From the NCBI GenBank assembly GCA_015709595.1, contig CP054178.1, positions 2,609,205 through 2,673,204 on the forward strand: a stretch of DNA of 64,000 bases, given 5' to 3'. Below are positions 39,582 to 49,710 of this stretch, piece by piece; the first letter of the stretch is position 1, and every line of letters begins with the position of its first letter. A program made the translations under genes and the position numbers. This DNA is from Phycisphaeraceae bacterium. GTDB taxonomy: Bacteria > Planctomycetota > Phycisphaerae > Phycisphaerales > SM1A02. The notes below the pieces were generated by a model. It worked only from the letters and a program-made list of their open reading frames with translations. It made no database searches and was not told the origin of the DNA.

Positions 39582-41102
39582 TCAGGCGGAGGCCGCCGTC
39601 CCGGCTTCGCCCTGCACGTAGCGCTGGCCCTTGTACAGGAACGTGTAGAAGACGAAGATCACCGCCGTGATGAGCATCAGCGTGGTGAAGAACCAGTAGT
39701 ACGCGGCGCCGTCGAGTTTCGTGGTGCCGTCGTCATTCTGAATGAAGACGTTGACGCCCGAGGTGAACAGGTTGCCCAGTGACACGCCGAGGAAGTAGAT
39801 GCCCATGATGAACGACTTCATCTTCCGGGGCGCCTGGGTGTAGGCGAACTCCAGCGACGTGATGGACACCATCACCTCGGCGGCGGTGAGGACGACGTAG
39901 GCCGCGAACTGCCAGCCGATGCTGGGCATGGTTTCCATGGCGCCGCGCACGATGGACTCGTCGGCGCTGGTCTCGCGGGCGACCTTGATGGCCTGCAGCA
40001 ATCCCTGGTAGCTGGCCTCGCCGGTCTGTCCGAGCGCCGCCCAGAGCGTGGCGGCGGTGTCCGCAGCCCGCGCCTGGATCGCCTCTTCGATCCACGCCGA
40101 GATGGCGAACGCCAGCACCGTCATGAACAGCCCGACGGAAATCCGACGCAGCGGCGTCATGGGGAAGACCTTGTCCATGGACGGATAAATCACGTAGGCG
40201 AAGAGCGGGATCAGCACCAGGATCAGGAACGGGTTGACCGCCTGCACCTGCGCTTCGTACCAGTAGACGCCGAGAAACTGCCGATCCATGCGCTCGGCCT
40301 GCAGCACCCAGGCCGAGCCGGTCTGGTCGAAGATGGCCCAGAACATGGGGATGAAGATCAGAAAGATCGGCGCCAGGTTGAGCACCGCGCGCAGACCGTC
40401 GCGGGAGAACGTCTCCTCGACGAAGCGTTTCGGGCCGGCCGGGGGAATATGGACGAACTTGTTTCGTCCGAGCCAGAACACGAACGTGGCGAGCGCCATG
40501 AGCACGCCCGGCAGGCCGAACGCCAGCCAGGGCCCGACTTTGGCCAGCAGCACCGGGGTGAGCAGGTTGCTGGTCATCGCCCCCACGTTGATGGAGAAGT
40601 AGAACCAGCTGAAGGTCTTGGAGACCAGGTGCTGATTCTGCGTCCCGAACTGGTCGCCCACGTGCGCGGAGACGCAGGGTTTGATCCCGCCCGCGCCGAT
40701 GGCGATGAACAGCAGTCCGATGAACAGCCACGGCTTCATGTCGAATGCGCCGGTGGCGGGGCCGAGGTCCATCACCGCCAGGCACGCATGCCCGAGGCAG
40801 TAGCCCAGCGACAGGATGATGATGGTCCTGTACTTGCCAAGAAAGATGTCGGAAAGCAGCGACCCGATCAGCGGAAAGAAGTACGCCGCCGCCGTGAACA
40901 GGTGGTAGACCGCCTTGGCGTCCTCCTCGCTCATCGCCGCGCTCGCGCCGGAGGAGTCGAGCAGGTGCTTGGTCATGAAGACCGTCAGGATGCCCTTCAT
41001 GCCGTAGAACGAGAACCGCTCGGCGGCTTCGTTGCCGATGATGTACGGAATGCCGGGCGGAAAAGTCCTGATGGGCTCCGGCGTGTCGCGGTACTGGCTC
41101 AT
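39582..41102 (-). CDS. POT-family proton-coupled oligopeptide transporter (MFS)
   Basis: A 506-residue MFS-type carrier. The first helix carries the proton-coupling motif E25-x-x-E28-R29 ([13 protein letters not shown]) and the [10 protein letters not shown] stretch is typical of POT proteins. Usual substrates are di- and tripeptides, but one subgroup carries other compounds. It is the third minus-strand gene after an FGGY kinase and a sugar isomerase, separated by about 105 bases, so co-expression with sugar genes is possible. Confidence 0.9.
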   Translation of the reverse strand: MSQYRDTPEPIRTFPPGIPYIIGNEAAERFSFYGMKGILTVFMTKHLLDSSGASAAMSEEDAKAVYHLFTAAAYFFPLIGSLLSDIFLGKYRTIIILSLGYCLGHACLAVMDLGPATGAFDMKPWLFIGLLFIAIGAGGIKPCVSAHVGDQFGTQNQHLVSKTFSWFYFSINVGAMTSNLLTPVLLAKVGPWLAFGLPGVLMALATFVFWLGRNKFVHIPPAGPKRFVEETFSRDGLRAVLNLAPIFLIFIPMFWAIFDQTGSAWVLQAERMDRQFLGVYWYEAQVQAVNPFLILVLIPLFAYVIYPSMDKVFPMTPLRRISVGLFMTVLAFAISAWIEEAIQARAADTAATLWAALGQTGEASYQGLLQAIKVARETSADESIVRGAMETMPSIGWQFAAYVVLTAAEVMVSITSLEFAYTQAPRKMKSFIMGIYFLGVSLGNLFTSGVNVFIQNDDGTTKLDGAAYYWFFTTLMLITAVIFVFYTFLYKGQRYVQGEAGTAASA

Positions 41103-41206
41103 GCGTGTCCTTCGCGGAAGAGAGCGTCCGATCGGGCCTGGGGCGGGGAGAGTCGGGGCGTTCCCACTATAACGGATCGATGCGTCAGGGATTCATCGAA
41201 TGGGCG

Positions 41207-42922
41207 TCACGCGGCCCTGATCGTCTCCGACAACGGTCTTCCCGACTTGTCCGTGCCGCAGAGATTGACCTGGATCCCCATCGCGTGGGCCATGGCCGCC
41301 TTGGCCGCAAGCAGCAGGTCCGCCTTGGCGGGGCTTGTGGCGTAGGCGACCTGGATGTGATTCGCCTGATGCTTGGCCATCATCTGGTCGCGCGACACGC
41401 CGTACAGCACAGCGTGCATGATGGGCCACTGGGGCGTGGTCGCCTGCCAGCGGCGCTCGGTCTCCTCACGCGGCAGCTCGATGGCCTGGGCCCGACCGAT
41501 GTCCATATGCAGGGCGTCGTCCGCTACGTAGATCCGCGACCAGACGATCTCGCCCGGCCTGGAGATGCCCTTGACCGTCGAGCCGCCCAGCCGGAAATAC
41601 ATGGGCGGTTGGCGCTCGCCGACGGCATCCGCCCAGCCGCGCGGGAAGTGACTGGCGGGCGCCGCGCCGGAGATTTCGAAAACCCAGACGTAGGTGCCCC
41701 CTTGGGTGGCGCGACGCTCTGCGTTGTGCGAATCCAACTCACGATGCGGAGCGTCGTGCCACCCATGCCACCAGTCCCCCCAGCGCAGATCATGCAGTGT
41801 GTTCTCGCGCGGCTGCTTCAGCGCGGCCCACACGCGGTCGGTGATCAGTCCATCCAGTCCGGCGCATTCATCCACCTCGTTGAAGTGGGTCATGGGCGCG
41901 CCGTCGCGGATGATCTCGCCCCGCGCGTTGCGAACGGGCGGGCGCACCGAGTCGTTGAGCAGGCCTTCCACCAGGTCGCTGGCGGGGGCGAGATCCTTCA
42001 GCCCCTGCTGGTACTGGATGCCGATGGCGTCGCAGCCGAACTCGTCCGCAATGCGCAGCGCGGCGATGTACATGCGGCACTGATCGAGAATCTGCCGCTC
42101 GGTCAGGTCCGTCTCCTCGTTCGGCCCGGTGATGAACCGCATGCCTTTCTCATCCAGCCAGGCGCGCACGGCCCGCGCTTCCTCCTCCGGCACCTGCGTC
42201 ATGGCGTGGTAGAGCGTGCTCTGGCTCAACCGCTCCTTGAACGCGCCGCAGGGGTTGAGCAGGTGGTCGGGGATGATGGCGTTGAACATGCCCATGCACC
42301 CCTCATCGAACACGCCGAGGATGGCGGGCCGCCTGCGCAGCTGCCCCGCGAGTTTCTCGCCGAGGTCGCGGGCTCTCTTCGAGAGACGCTTCGGATTGAG
42401 CGGCTGCACGTGCGAGAGATCGTGCGCGATGCGTCCGCGCGTGGTCCACTGCTTCAGTTTGGCGCGGAAGGCGGGGTCGGCGAAGTCCTCGCCCCACAGC
42501 AGCGAGTACTTCACGCCTGCCTTCGTGAGCGAGCCGCGCAGGTTGAGCGCGCCCACCAGCCCCGGCCACTGGCCCGACCAGTTGGCGAGGATCAGGATCG
42601 GCCCGCGATGGCGCGCCAGTCCGATCAGCACGTGGTGCGAATACTGCCACACCGCCTCGGCCACCACGAGCGGCGCCCCGGGGTCGATCTTCTCGAAGAC
42701 CGCGCGCCCCTCCGCTTGCGAGGCGATGAATCCGTGCCCGCGATCGGGATCGAAGGCGTGAGCACGCTTGAGTTTCCACCCCAGCGCCTTGAACGCGGCG
42801 GCGGCGTCATCTTCGAGCTGCTTCTGGGCGGGCCAGCAGATGCGGTTGGCGCTCTCGCGCAGATCCCCGCTGGCGATGAGCAAGGCGGTGCGGGACGGAA
42901 CGGATGATGCGGTGCGGCTCAT
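41207..42922 (-). CDS. L-fucose/D-arabinose isomerase-like sugar isomerase
   Basis: 571 residues, similar in length and layout to FucI. It has MCMFNAIIP-like segments ([16 protein letters not shown]), a metal-binding acidic area ([12 protein letters not shown]) and a C-terminal HIQVAYA stretch with a possible His ligand. It should interconvert an aldose and a ketose with a divalent metal. It lies 12 bases downstream of the FGGY kinase, so the pair likely forms an isomerase-kinase module. The exact sugar is unknown. Confidence 0.75.
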   Translation of the reverse strand: MSRTASSVPSRTALLIASGDLRESANRICWPAQKQLEDDAAAAFKALGWKLKRAHAFDPDRGHGFIASQAEGRAVFEKIDPGAPLVVAEAVWQYSHHVLIGLARHRGPILILANWSGQWPGLVGALNLRGSLTKAGVKYSLLWGEDFADPAFRAKLKQWTTRGRIAHDLSHVQPLNPKRLSKRARDLGEKLAGQLRRRPAILGVFDEGCMGMFNAIIPDHLLNPCGAFKERLSQSTLYHAMTQVPEEEARAVRAWLDEKGMRFITGPNEETDLTERQILDQCRMYIAALRIADEFGCDAIGIQYQQGLKDLAPASDLVEGLLNDSVRPPVRNARGEIIRDGAPMTHFNEVDECAGLDGLITDRVWAALKQPRENTLHDLRWGDWWHGWHDAPHRELDSHNAERRATQGGTYVWVFEISGAAPASHFPRGWADAVGERQPPMYFRLGGSTVKGISRPGEIVWSRIYVADDALHMDIGRAQAIELPREETERRWQATTPQWPIMHAVLYGVSRDQMMAKHQANHIQVAYATSPAKADLLLAAKAAMAHAMGIQVNLCGTDKSGRPLSETIRAA

Positions 42923-42934
42923 GCGGTGAATGCC

Positions 42935-44533
42935 TCAGCGAATCGTGTCGGCGAGATGAAGGTATCGTTGGAAGAGCTGGTCGTAGGCGTCGCGGTGGGT
43001 TGGGGCCGGGAAGATCACTCGCGATGGGGGCAAGGCGCTCCCGGCCCCGGCCATGGAGTGCACCGCCTCGCGGACGGAGTAGAACGCTCCGGCGGCGCAC
43101 GCTCCCAGGATGGCGGCGCCCAGCGCCGGACCGTGCCTGGCGCCATGAACCTCCACCGGCGCTCCGAGCACGCTGGCGATGATCTCCACGAAGAGCGGAT
43201 TGTGACGAGGCAGGCCCCCGGTGGCGACGAATCGCGTCACCGGGACGCGGCCTTCTCGCAGGATCGTGACGATCCATCGCAGTCCCATCGCGCTGCTCTC
43301 CAGCGCGGCGCGGTACACGTGCGCGGACGTATGGTGCAGCGTCAGACCCGTGATCACGCCGGTCAGCGAACCGTCCATCAGCGGCGTCCGACAGCCGTTG
43401 AGCCAGTCGAGCATCACCAGCCCGTCGCTACCGGGGGCGATCGCGCGGGCCGCGTGATCCAGCAACGCGAAGTCCCCGGCGCCGACCAGCCGCCGCGCCC
43501 AGTCAAAGGCGTCGCCCATGGCCGCCTGGCCGGTCTCATAGCCGACGAAGCCGGGGAGAATGCCGTCGCGCACGATGCCCGCCACGCCGGGAATCAGCCG
43601 CTCCTCCTTCGCCATGAGCATGTGGCATCCGCTGGTGCCCAGCACCGTCACCAGCACGCCCTCCTCCGCGACGCCCGCGCCCGGCACGCCCGCGTGGGCG
43701 TCGATGATCGCCGCGGAGACCGGCACGCCCACGCGAAGACCCGTGCGCGCGGCGAACGACTCCGATACCTCGCCCGCCGGTGTGCCGGGGGCGAGATGCC
43801 GGCCCGGCAGCTTGTGGTCGACCACTTCCAGCAGACCCTGATGGCACGCGGCGAGGAACGCGCGACCCGGATAGCCGTCCAGCGGCGACCAGCAGCCCTT
43901 GTAGCCCGCCTGGCAGGTGGATCGCGCCGGCTCGCCGCGCCCGCCGGCGATCTGCCACACGAGCCAGTCGCCCGCCTCGATCCACAGTTCCGCGGCGTCG
44001 GCGACTTCGGGATCGGACTCGATCACTTCCAGCATCTTGGGAAAGAGCCACTCCAGTCCCACGATACCGCCGTAGCGGGCCAGCCACGGTTCATTCATGT
44101 CGCGGGCGATGCGGTTGATCGTGTCGCAGGCATGGAGTGCTCCGTGGTGTTTCCAGAGTTTGGGCCACGCATGGGGACGGCTCGCCAGGTCGGGTCGCGC
44201 CGCCGCCAGCGGCATGCCGGCGCGGTCGCACGGCAGCATGGTGCAACTGGTGAAATCCACGCCGATGCCGGCGACGGTGGCCGGGTCGATGGACGAGATC
44301 GCCTCGCGGATGGCCTTGATCGCACCGTCGAGCCAGTCCTGCGGATGCTGCAGCGCGAAGTGGGGCGGCAGATCGGGCGGAAACATCCGCCGGGCCGGCG
44401 CCGAGCCGGGCACGATCTGGCCGTGCGCATACGACTCCACCGCCGAGCCGAGTTCGCGGCCCTGCCGATCGACGATGAGAGCACGCACCGACTCGGTGCC
44501 GAAGTCCAGACCCAGGAAACACTCGCTGGCCAC
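42935..44533 (-). CDS. FGGY-family carbohydrate kinase (ribulokinase-like)
   Basis: 532 residues. The N-terminal ATPase fold starts GLDFGTESVRALIVD, the ribulokinase-type phosphate loop, and GIGVDFTSCTMLP is the second motif. A TVLGTSGCHM segment and GGLPRHNPLFVEIIASVLG form the C-terminal nucleotide site. It resembles AraB (ribulokinase) most. Start is a GTG at 44533. Paired with the FucI-like isomerase it would phosphorylate the resulting ketose. Confidence 0.85.
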   Translation of the reverse strand: MASECFLGLDFGTESVRALIVDRQGRELGSAVESYAHGQIVPGSAPARRMFPPDLPPHFALQHPQDWLDGAIKAIREAISSIDPATVAGIGVDFTSCTMLPCDRAGMPLAAARPDLASRPHAWPKLWKHHGALHACDTINRIARDMNEPWLARYGGIVGLEWLFPKMLEVIESDPEVADAAELWIEAGDWLVWQIAGGRGEPARSTCQAGYKGCWSPLDGYPGRAFLAACHQGLLEVVDHKLPGRHLAPGTPAGEVSESFAARTGLRVGVPVSAAIIDAHAGVPGAGVAEEGVLVTVLGTSGCHMLMAKEERLIPGVAGIVRDGILPGFVGYETGQAAMGDAFDWARRLVGAGDFALLDHAARAIAPGSDGLVMLDWLNGCRTPLMDGSLTGVITGLTLHHTSAHVYRAALESSAMGLRWIVTILREGRVPVTRFVATGGLPRHNPLFVEIIASVLGAPVEVHGARHGPALGAAILGACAAGAFYSVREAVHSMAGAGSALPPSRVIFPAPTHRDAYDQLFQRYLHLADTIR

Positions 44534-44651
44534 GCGAACCTCCCGGCACGCATGGTACCGTGGAAGCCGGGCGAATGGGGCCGCTGGTGCGAAGTGAGGG
44601 GTGAGTCACCAGTCAGCAGCAGTCAACCTTCGGTCGACATCGACAACCCGC

Positions 44652-45854
44652 TTACTCTTCCAGTGGCGTGTATCCGACAACCGCCAGTTCGCTGCCCCCG
44701 CCGCGCCGCGGCGTATAGAGCAGGTATCGCCACGCGGTCGAGTTCGTGAGGACGGGCAGCGAAACGTCGGACATGAGTTTCGTCCATTGCTTCGCGGGAT
44801 CGTCCAGCCGCTGCAGCTTCACGCCGTCGGCGGCGGCGTACATCACCACGCCGTCCGCGTCGATGGCGGCGGCGGAGGAGCCGTACTCCAGCAGGCGCGT
44901 GGCGCTTCCATCGCTGCGGAAGGGGCGCCAGACGCCCACCCCCTCAAACTCCGGGTGCTGGAAAACCAGCATCGGTTCGCGCGGCGACGGCACGCCCAGC
45001 ACCACGGGCTGGGCGGCCATGACGCGGATCGCCGAGGCCGCGTCGATGGCGTTGGAAAGCCGGATCAGCCGCGTGGCGGCCTTCATGCTCTTCTCGTCGC
45101 CGCCGTGCAGGTAGACGGCCTCCAGCCCGCCCAGGTCGTCCAGCCGCAGGGCGAAGACGCCCTCGCCCGTCGCCGACCATTGCGGCACGAGCCATGACCC
45201 GCGCTCATCACCGATGATCCACTCCCGCTCGCCTTCGCGCATGACGATCTCGAACCGGTCGCTCAGCGGTGCGCGGCGGCACCAGGTCAGGCGTCCGCCG
45301 GGGCCGAGGGCGGCGTGAGCGTTGACCCTGTCGTCATCCACCAGCCAGGTGACGGTCCCGTCCGTCCACGACGCGAGCCCGATGCGGCGCGTTCCGTCGC
45401 TGCGGGGCTCTTCGACGATGAACCCGTGCTCATCCGCCGAGCGGCCCAGCAGCATCGGCTGCGGCAGCGAGAAAACCAGTTGCAGCGACGCCCTTCCAGG
45501 CGACCCCGAGACATCCGTTGCGATGGGTCTCAGGACATCGACTCGCGCGCCCGAAGGCATCTGCTGCTGACCGATCGCCAACCGGAGCGCGGCCGGTTGC
45601 GGCAGCCCCGCCAGCGTGGCGATGGCGGATCCATCCGGCGCGTGGACGGGCGTGGTGGCCAGGTCGAAGGGAATCAGCCCGAGCGGGTAGACGCTGGCGC
45701 GCGTGGTGAAGGTGGTGGTCGGAGCGGGTGAGGCGACCGGGATCTCCATCGACTTCGAGGCCTTCTGCCCGCCGGAGCATCCGGCAAGCATCAGCAGTGT
45801 GACGGCGGCCAGCCACGGCGCGCCGCCGGAGGACGCGAGTGCGGCGCGGCGCAT
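44652..45854 (-). CDS. Lipoprotein of unknown function in the secretion cluster
   Basis: About 400 residues with a signal ending in lipobox LMLAGC. The mature part is mostly beta-rich, with repeated WxxD and Asp-Gly turns suggesting a beta-propeller-like or TolB-like shape, but I cannot assign a domain. The ATG at 45854 overlaps the gspD stop by one base (TGATG), implying coupled translation. Its position at the end of the secretion operon suggests an outer-membrane or periplasmic helper. Confidence 0.65.
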   Translation of the reverse strand: MRRAALASSGGAPWLAAVTLLMLAGCSGGQKASKSMEIPVASPAPTTTFTTRASVYPLGLIPFDLATTPVHAPDGSAIATLAGLPQPAALRLAIGQQQMPSGARVDVLRPIATDVSGSPGRASLQLVFSLPQPMLLGRSADEHGFIVEEPRSDGTRRIGLASWTDGTVTWLVDDDRVNAHAALGPGGRLTWCRRAPLSDRFEIVMREGEREWIIGDERGSWLVPQWSATGEGVFALRLDDLGGLEAVYLHGGDEKSMKAATRLIRLSNAIDAASAIRVMAAQPVVLGVPSPREPMLVFQHPEFEGVGVWRPFRSDGSATRLLEYGSSAAAIDADGVVMYAAADGVKLQRLDDPAKQWTKLMSDVSLPVLTNSTAWRYLLYTPRRGGGSELAVVGYTPLEE

Positions 45855-48442
45855 CACCGGTTTCCGTCGGCGGCGCCGGAGTGCGGCTCTTCGGTCGCGG
45901 CTCGTCCGCTTGTCGGCTGGTTCCAGACGGACTCGGGCGACCCCGGCTGCTTGAGTTGCTGGTCAAGCGGTCGCTTCATTTCCTCGCCGCGCTGGCGCAT
46001 GGGATCGAGCACCGCGTCGCTGTCGGACGGGTTGTCCACCACGATGGGGGTGATGAAGGCGATGAGCTCGCTGCGCGTCTTGGTCTTGTCCAGCGACGTG
46101 AACAGGGCGCCGAACAGGGGGATGTCGCCCAGGAGCGGCACCTTGCGCTTCACGTCGGACTCGGTTTCGCGCAGGATGCCCGAGAGCACGACCGTCTGGC
46201 GATCCTGCAGGATGACGCGCGTCTCGGTGCGGCGTCGATCGACGATCAGGCCGCCCTGCGCCGTGGTGCTGGGCGAGAGCGATGAAAGCTCCAGCGAGAC
46301 GAGCAGATCCACGTCGCGGTTGGACGTGATGCGCGGGCGGGCGCTCATGGCGATGCCCACCTGCTTGTCTTCGAAGGTCTGGTTCAGGTTGCCCGACTGG
46401 ATGTCGGTGATGGCGCTCTCGATGAACTGAATTGTCTGGCCGTCGAAGAAGTTGGCCTGCTCGTTGTCATGCGTGAAGACGCGCGGCTGCGAAAGCACCC
46501 GCAGGTTGCTGACGGAGGAGAGGGCGTTGATGACCGCCGCGATATCCACGTCAACGTCCAGCACGGAAGTCTGGAAGAGCTTGCTCAGGAAGTCGTCGCG
46601 CGAGCCGGTGATCGACGCGCTGCCGCGGAGCTGATTCTGCTGGTTCGGGCCCAGCACCGAGCCGTTGGGGCCGACCTTGATGCCCAGCGAAAGCGAGTCG
46701 TCCAGCTGCACCTCGGCGATCACCGCGGTGATGAGCACCTGTCGGCCCGGACGGTCGAGCTGGGAGATGATCTCGGCGATCTTGTCCTTGTAGTGCGGCG
46801 GCCCGATCACGAGCACGGCGTTCTGGCGCAGGATGGGCATGACGCGCACCTTGCCGATGAGGGGCGACTCGGGCGCCACGTTGGGGTCGGGCCTCGCCTG
46901 CGTCCAGGGCAGCGTGGTGGGCTGGTTCTGCTGCTGGTTGCCGCCGGCGCCCCCTCCGGTTCCCGTTCCCGTGCCGGTGCTGGTGTCGATGGTGCTGCTG
47001 GTGTCGAACGGAGTCAGCCCGGTGGCCCGGCTGGGCAGGTCGATGCGGATGCCGCGCTCGGCGAAGGCCGCGTTGATTTCCAGGGCGACTTCCTGGGCGT
47101 CGGCGTGCTTGAGGTCGATGTACAGCGGCGCGTCCGCCTCGCCCGGCTGATCCAGCACCTCGATGATGACGTCGAGCAGCTCGAAACTGACCGAGGTCTT
47201 GGCGATGGCGATGATTTCGCCTTGTCCGGTGTCGGCCTGAATGTCGTAGAGCGAGGAAAGCCGCTCGATAGCGGTGCTGCCGGAGGCGGCGGCGCCCGGC
47301 TGTCCGCCCTGGGTCACGGCGGGACGGGCCTGCCCGCCCGTGGCGCCGGTGGACTGGCCCGTCCATCGGTTGAGGATGTTCTGCACCGTCAGCACGTCGC
47401 GGTAACGGATGCGGTAACGCTTGATGATCGGACCGCGCGGCAGGGGGTCGATGTCCCACGCCTTCACCATCTGCTCGATCTCGCGCATCTTCTCCGGGTC
47501 GGCGACGACGGTGATGCTGTTGCTGGGGTTGTCGGGCTCGACGCGCAGGGGATACTGCCCGCCCGTCTGCGAGTCGCCTCCGGTTCGACCCGGCTGCTGC
47601 GGGTTGCCCCCGGGGAAGCGCGGATCGGTGGGGCGACCGCCGCCGGGCACATTGGCGCGGCTCGCCTGCGAGGCGGCGCCGATGTCGGAGGCGAAGAAGT
47701 TGAGGATGCGGTTGCCCAGCGCCGTGGCGTCGGCATACTTGAGAAAGAACACCCGGACCTCGCGCGGCTTGGGCGAGTCGATGTCCTTGAGCATCAACTC
47801 CAGCTTCTTCGCGGTTCCGACGGTGCAGAGCACCACGATGGTGTTCTTGTCCGCCTCCACCTCCACCTTGCCCCAGTCGTCGGGGACGAAGGTGTCGAGC
47901 ACGGTGGCCACCGAACTGGCGTTGGTGTGGCGCAGCGCGAAGATCTTGTTGATGATGATCGCGTCATCCTTGCGCCCCAGCACGCTCACGTCCGGACCGA
48001 TGACGGGACAGTCCTTGGTGCCGATCTGCGTGGTGAGCTCGAGCTTGATGTAGTCCGCTGTCTCGATGACGCCAACGTTCTTGTCCAGCAGGGCGATGAA
48101 CAGCAGGTTCAGCGCGTCCTCCCGCGACATCGACTGGTTGGTCATGATGGTGACCGTCTGGCTCTGCACGTTCCCGCTGGGGATGACGGCCTTGCCCGTG
48201 GTCTCCATGATGAACTCGATGGTGTCGGTCAGACGCACGTTGTTGAACGTGGGCACCACCTTGTCATTGGGGTCGAGGATCCAGCGGTTGGTGACGGGAT
48301 CGCGCGGACGGTCGGCGCCGGGCGGAGGAGTCTGTCCCCACCCCGACGCGGAACTCAGGAGCACCACGGACGCCAGCCCCCACGAGGCGAGGCACGCGCC
48401 GATGGATGAACGATCAGTCGCCCGGGTCTTCTTCTTCATCAT
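45854..48442 (-). CDS. gspD: Type II secretion secretin
   Basis: About 862 residues: signal peptide (SWGLASVVLLSSASG), N0-N3-type ring domains (with VTIMTNQSMSREDALNLLF and repeats of HTNASSVATVLD, HADAQEVALEIN), a Pro/Gly/Thr-rich linker, and the C-terminal secretin pore with VPLLGDIPLFGALF. It forms the outer-membrane channel. The start could be the first or second of two ATGs at 48442/48439, both within the end of the preceding gene. Ends with an Asn/Gln and Ala-rich tail. Confidence 0.92.
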   Translation of the reverse strand: MMKKKTRATDRSSIGACLASWGLASVVLLSSASGWGQTPPPGADRPRDPVTNRWILDPNDKVVPTFNNVRLTDTIEFIMETTGKAVIPSGNVQSQTVTIMTNQSMSREDALNLLFIALLDKNVGVIETADYIKLELTTQIGTKDCPVIGPDVSVLGRKDDAIIINKIFALRHTNASSVATVLDTFVPDDWGKVEVEADKNTIVVLCTVGTAKKLELMLKDIDSPKPREVRVFFLKYADATALGNRILNFFASDIGAASQASRANVPGGGRPTDPRFPGGNPQQPGRTGGDSQTGGQYPLRVEPDNPSNSITVVADPEKMREIEQMVKAWDIDPLPRGPIIKRYRIRYRDVLTVQNILNRWTGQSTGATGGQARPAVTQGGQPGAAASGSTAIERLSSLYDIQADTGQGEIIAIAKTSVSFELLDVIIEVLDQPGEADAPLYIDLKHADAQEVALEINAAFAERGIRIDLPSRATGLTPFDTSSTIDTSTGTGTGTGGGAGGNQQQNQPTTLPWTQARPDPNVAPESPLIGKVRVMPILRQNAVLVIGPPHYKDKIAEIISQLDRPGRQVLITAVIAEVQLDDSLSLGIKVGPNGSVLGPNQQNQLRGSASITGSRDDFLSKLFQTSVLDVDVDIAAVINALSSVSNLRVLSQPRVFTHDNEQANFFDGQTIQFIESAITDIQSGNLNQTFEDKQVGIAMSARPRITSNRDVDLLVSLELSSLSPSTTAQGGLIVDRRRTETRVILQDRQTVVLSGILRETESDVKRKVPLLGDIPLFGALFTSLDKTKTRSELIAFITPIVVDNPSDSDAVLDPMRQRGEEMKRPLDQQLKQPGSPESVWNQPTSGRAATEEPHSGAADGNR

Positions 48443-49109
48443 CCTCGTAGTCCTCGTCTTCGTCGTCGATGGGTACGTCATCGGGCAGCACCGCGGCGGG
48501 CTGTTCCAGTCCGGTCTGCGGAGCGCTCGGGGCGAAGGGCCGGCCCGAGGCGTCCTTGTGGCGGCTGAACACGCCGTGCTCGAACACCCACAGCGTGTAG
48601 ATTCCCTCGGCGTAGCGATCGGTGGCGGTGGGCGGCGCGGTCCACGCCACCTGCACCGAGAAAGGCGGATTGACCGCGACCAGGCGCACGCCCTGCACGG
48701 TCTGGCCCACCTTCACCCTGGTCGTGGAGCCGCCCGTGCCGAAGTGGACGACATCGCCCAGGATCAGCACCGGGTTGCGGAGCGACCCGTTGTACGTCGT
48801 CATCGGACCCACGTCGCGCTGCACGGGTGGAGGGGGGGTGGGGCCCGACGGTCGCGGCGGCAGCGGGGGAGGCGGGTCCGGCGCGTAGAACGCGCTGCGA
48901 CCGATGATCCGGTCCAGCGAGCGGTTGGATTCGTTCTCGTGACGTTTCACCACCACGGCGATGCGATCGGACAGCGCCTCGTCGGTGTCGCCCGGCAGGG
49001 CCACCGCCGCCAGCAGCGGACGGATCTGGACGGCGACGCCGATGATCACCACGGTCAGCCCGATCAGGGTGACGCCCAGCGGGCCCATGATGGCGCGGGG
49101 GTTCATCAT
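48414..49109 (-). CDS. PilP/GspC-position inner-membrane protein of the secretion system
   Basis: 231 residues: one N-terminal membrane helix (VTLIGLTVVIIGVAVQI), a proline-rich linker (PPPPLPPRPSGPTPPPP), a small beta domain (NPVLILGDVVHFG, VKVGQTVQGVRLVAVNP) and an acidic tail (DDEDEDYEDDEEEDPGD). Helix, Pro linker and beta domain in this order, next to the secretin gene, fit a GspC/PilP-type connector. The sequence similarity is too weak for certainty. Its ATG overlaps the gspM stop (ATGA). Confidence 0.6.
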   Translation of the reverse strand: MMNPRAIMGPLGVTLIGLTVVIIGVAVQIRPLLAAVALPGDTDEALSDRIAVVVKRHENESNRSLDRIIGRSAFYAPDPPPPLPPRPSGPTPPPPVQRDVGPMTTYNGSLRNPVLILGDVVHFGTGGSTTRVKVGQTVQGVRLVAVNPPFSVQVAWTAPPTATDRYAEGIYTLWVFEHGVFSRHKDASGRPFAPSAPQTGLEQPAAVLPDDVPIDDEDEDYEDDEEEDPGD

Positions 49110-49708
49110 GCCGCGCCTCCCGCCCCGCTCTCCTTGGCCCATGCTTCGACGGTCAGCGCCACCACCACGGACTTGCGGTTGGAGCGAAGATCCTGAATCC
49201 GCGAGACGCGCACCTTGCTGACGGTCTCGATCGCCGGATGGCTCTCCAGGGCCGCGATGGCCTCGAAGGCGTTTTCCTGCGTCGTCTCGAAGCGGACTTC
49301 GATGATGATGCGGCGGGGCTGGAAGTTGCCGTCCACCAGCGATCGCAGCTGCGAGCCGCGGAAGTTGGAGGCGCCCTTGTCCGTCACATCCAGGCCGGTC
49401 ACGTTGAACCGGTTGAGCACCTCCATGATCGCCTGTCGCGCCGCCCGGCTGGAGACCTCTGTCAGAGCCAGCGGCTCGATCGGCCCGATGGCGGCGATGG
49501 TGGACTCGGAGATGGTCGCCAGCCGACGGTCGATCTGCCGGGCGCGCTCGATGGCCTGCCCGTAGGCGGCGGCCCGGTCGCCCAGGGAGCGTGCCGCCGC
49601 GCCCACGGTGTCGTACCACAGCATCGCGAACAGCACGACCGCCAGGCCGATGATCGACCATCGGACCAGGGGTGGATACTGCCGGAATCGCTGAAGAAGG
49701 GCGTTCAT
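49106..49708 (-). CDS. GspM/PilO-like inner-membrane protein
   Basis: About 200 residues: one N-terminal helix (RWSIIGLAVVLFAML), a coiled-coil-like region (GQAIERARQIDRRLATISES), then a ferredoxin-like globular part. Position after the GspL-like gene and size fit GspM. The true start is the ATG at 49708, two bases after the gspL stop; a TTG at 49714 is less likely. Confidence 0.7.
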   Translation of the reverse strand: MNALLQRFRQYPPLVRWSIIGLAVVLFAMLWYDTVGAAARSLGDRAAAYGQAIERARQIDRRLATISESTIAAIGPIEPLALTEVSSRAARQAIMEVLNRFNVTGLDVTDKGASNFRGSQLRSLVDGNFQPRRIIIEVRFETTQENAFEAIAALESHPAIETVSKVRVSRIQDLRSNRKSVVVALTVEAWAKESGAGGAA

Positions 49709-49710
49709 GG

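Noticed and set aside
46469-48409. Plus-strand reading frame opposite gspD
   Set aside because: Shadow of the secretin gene, with no domain features.
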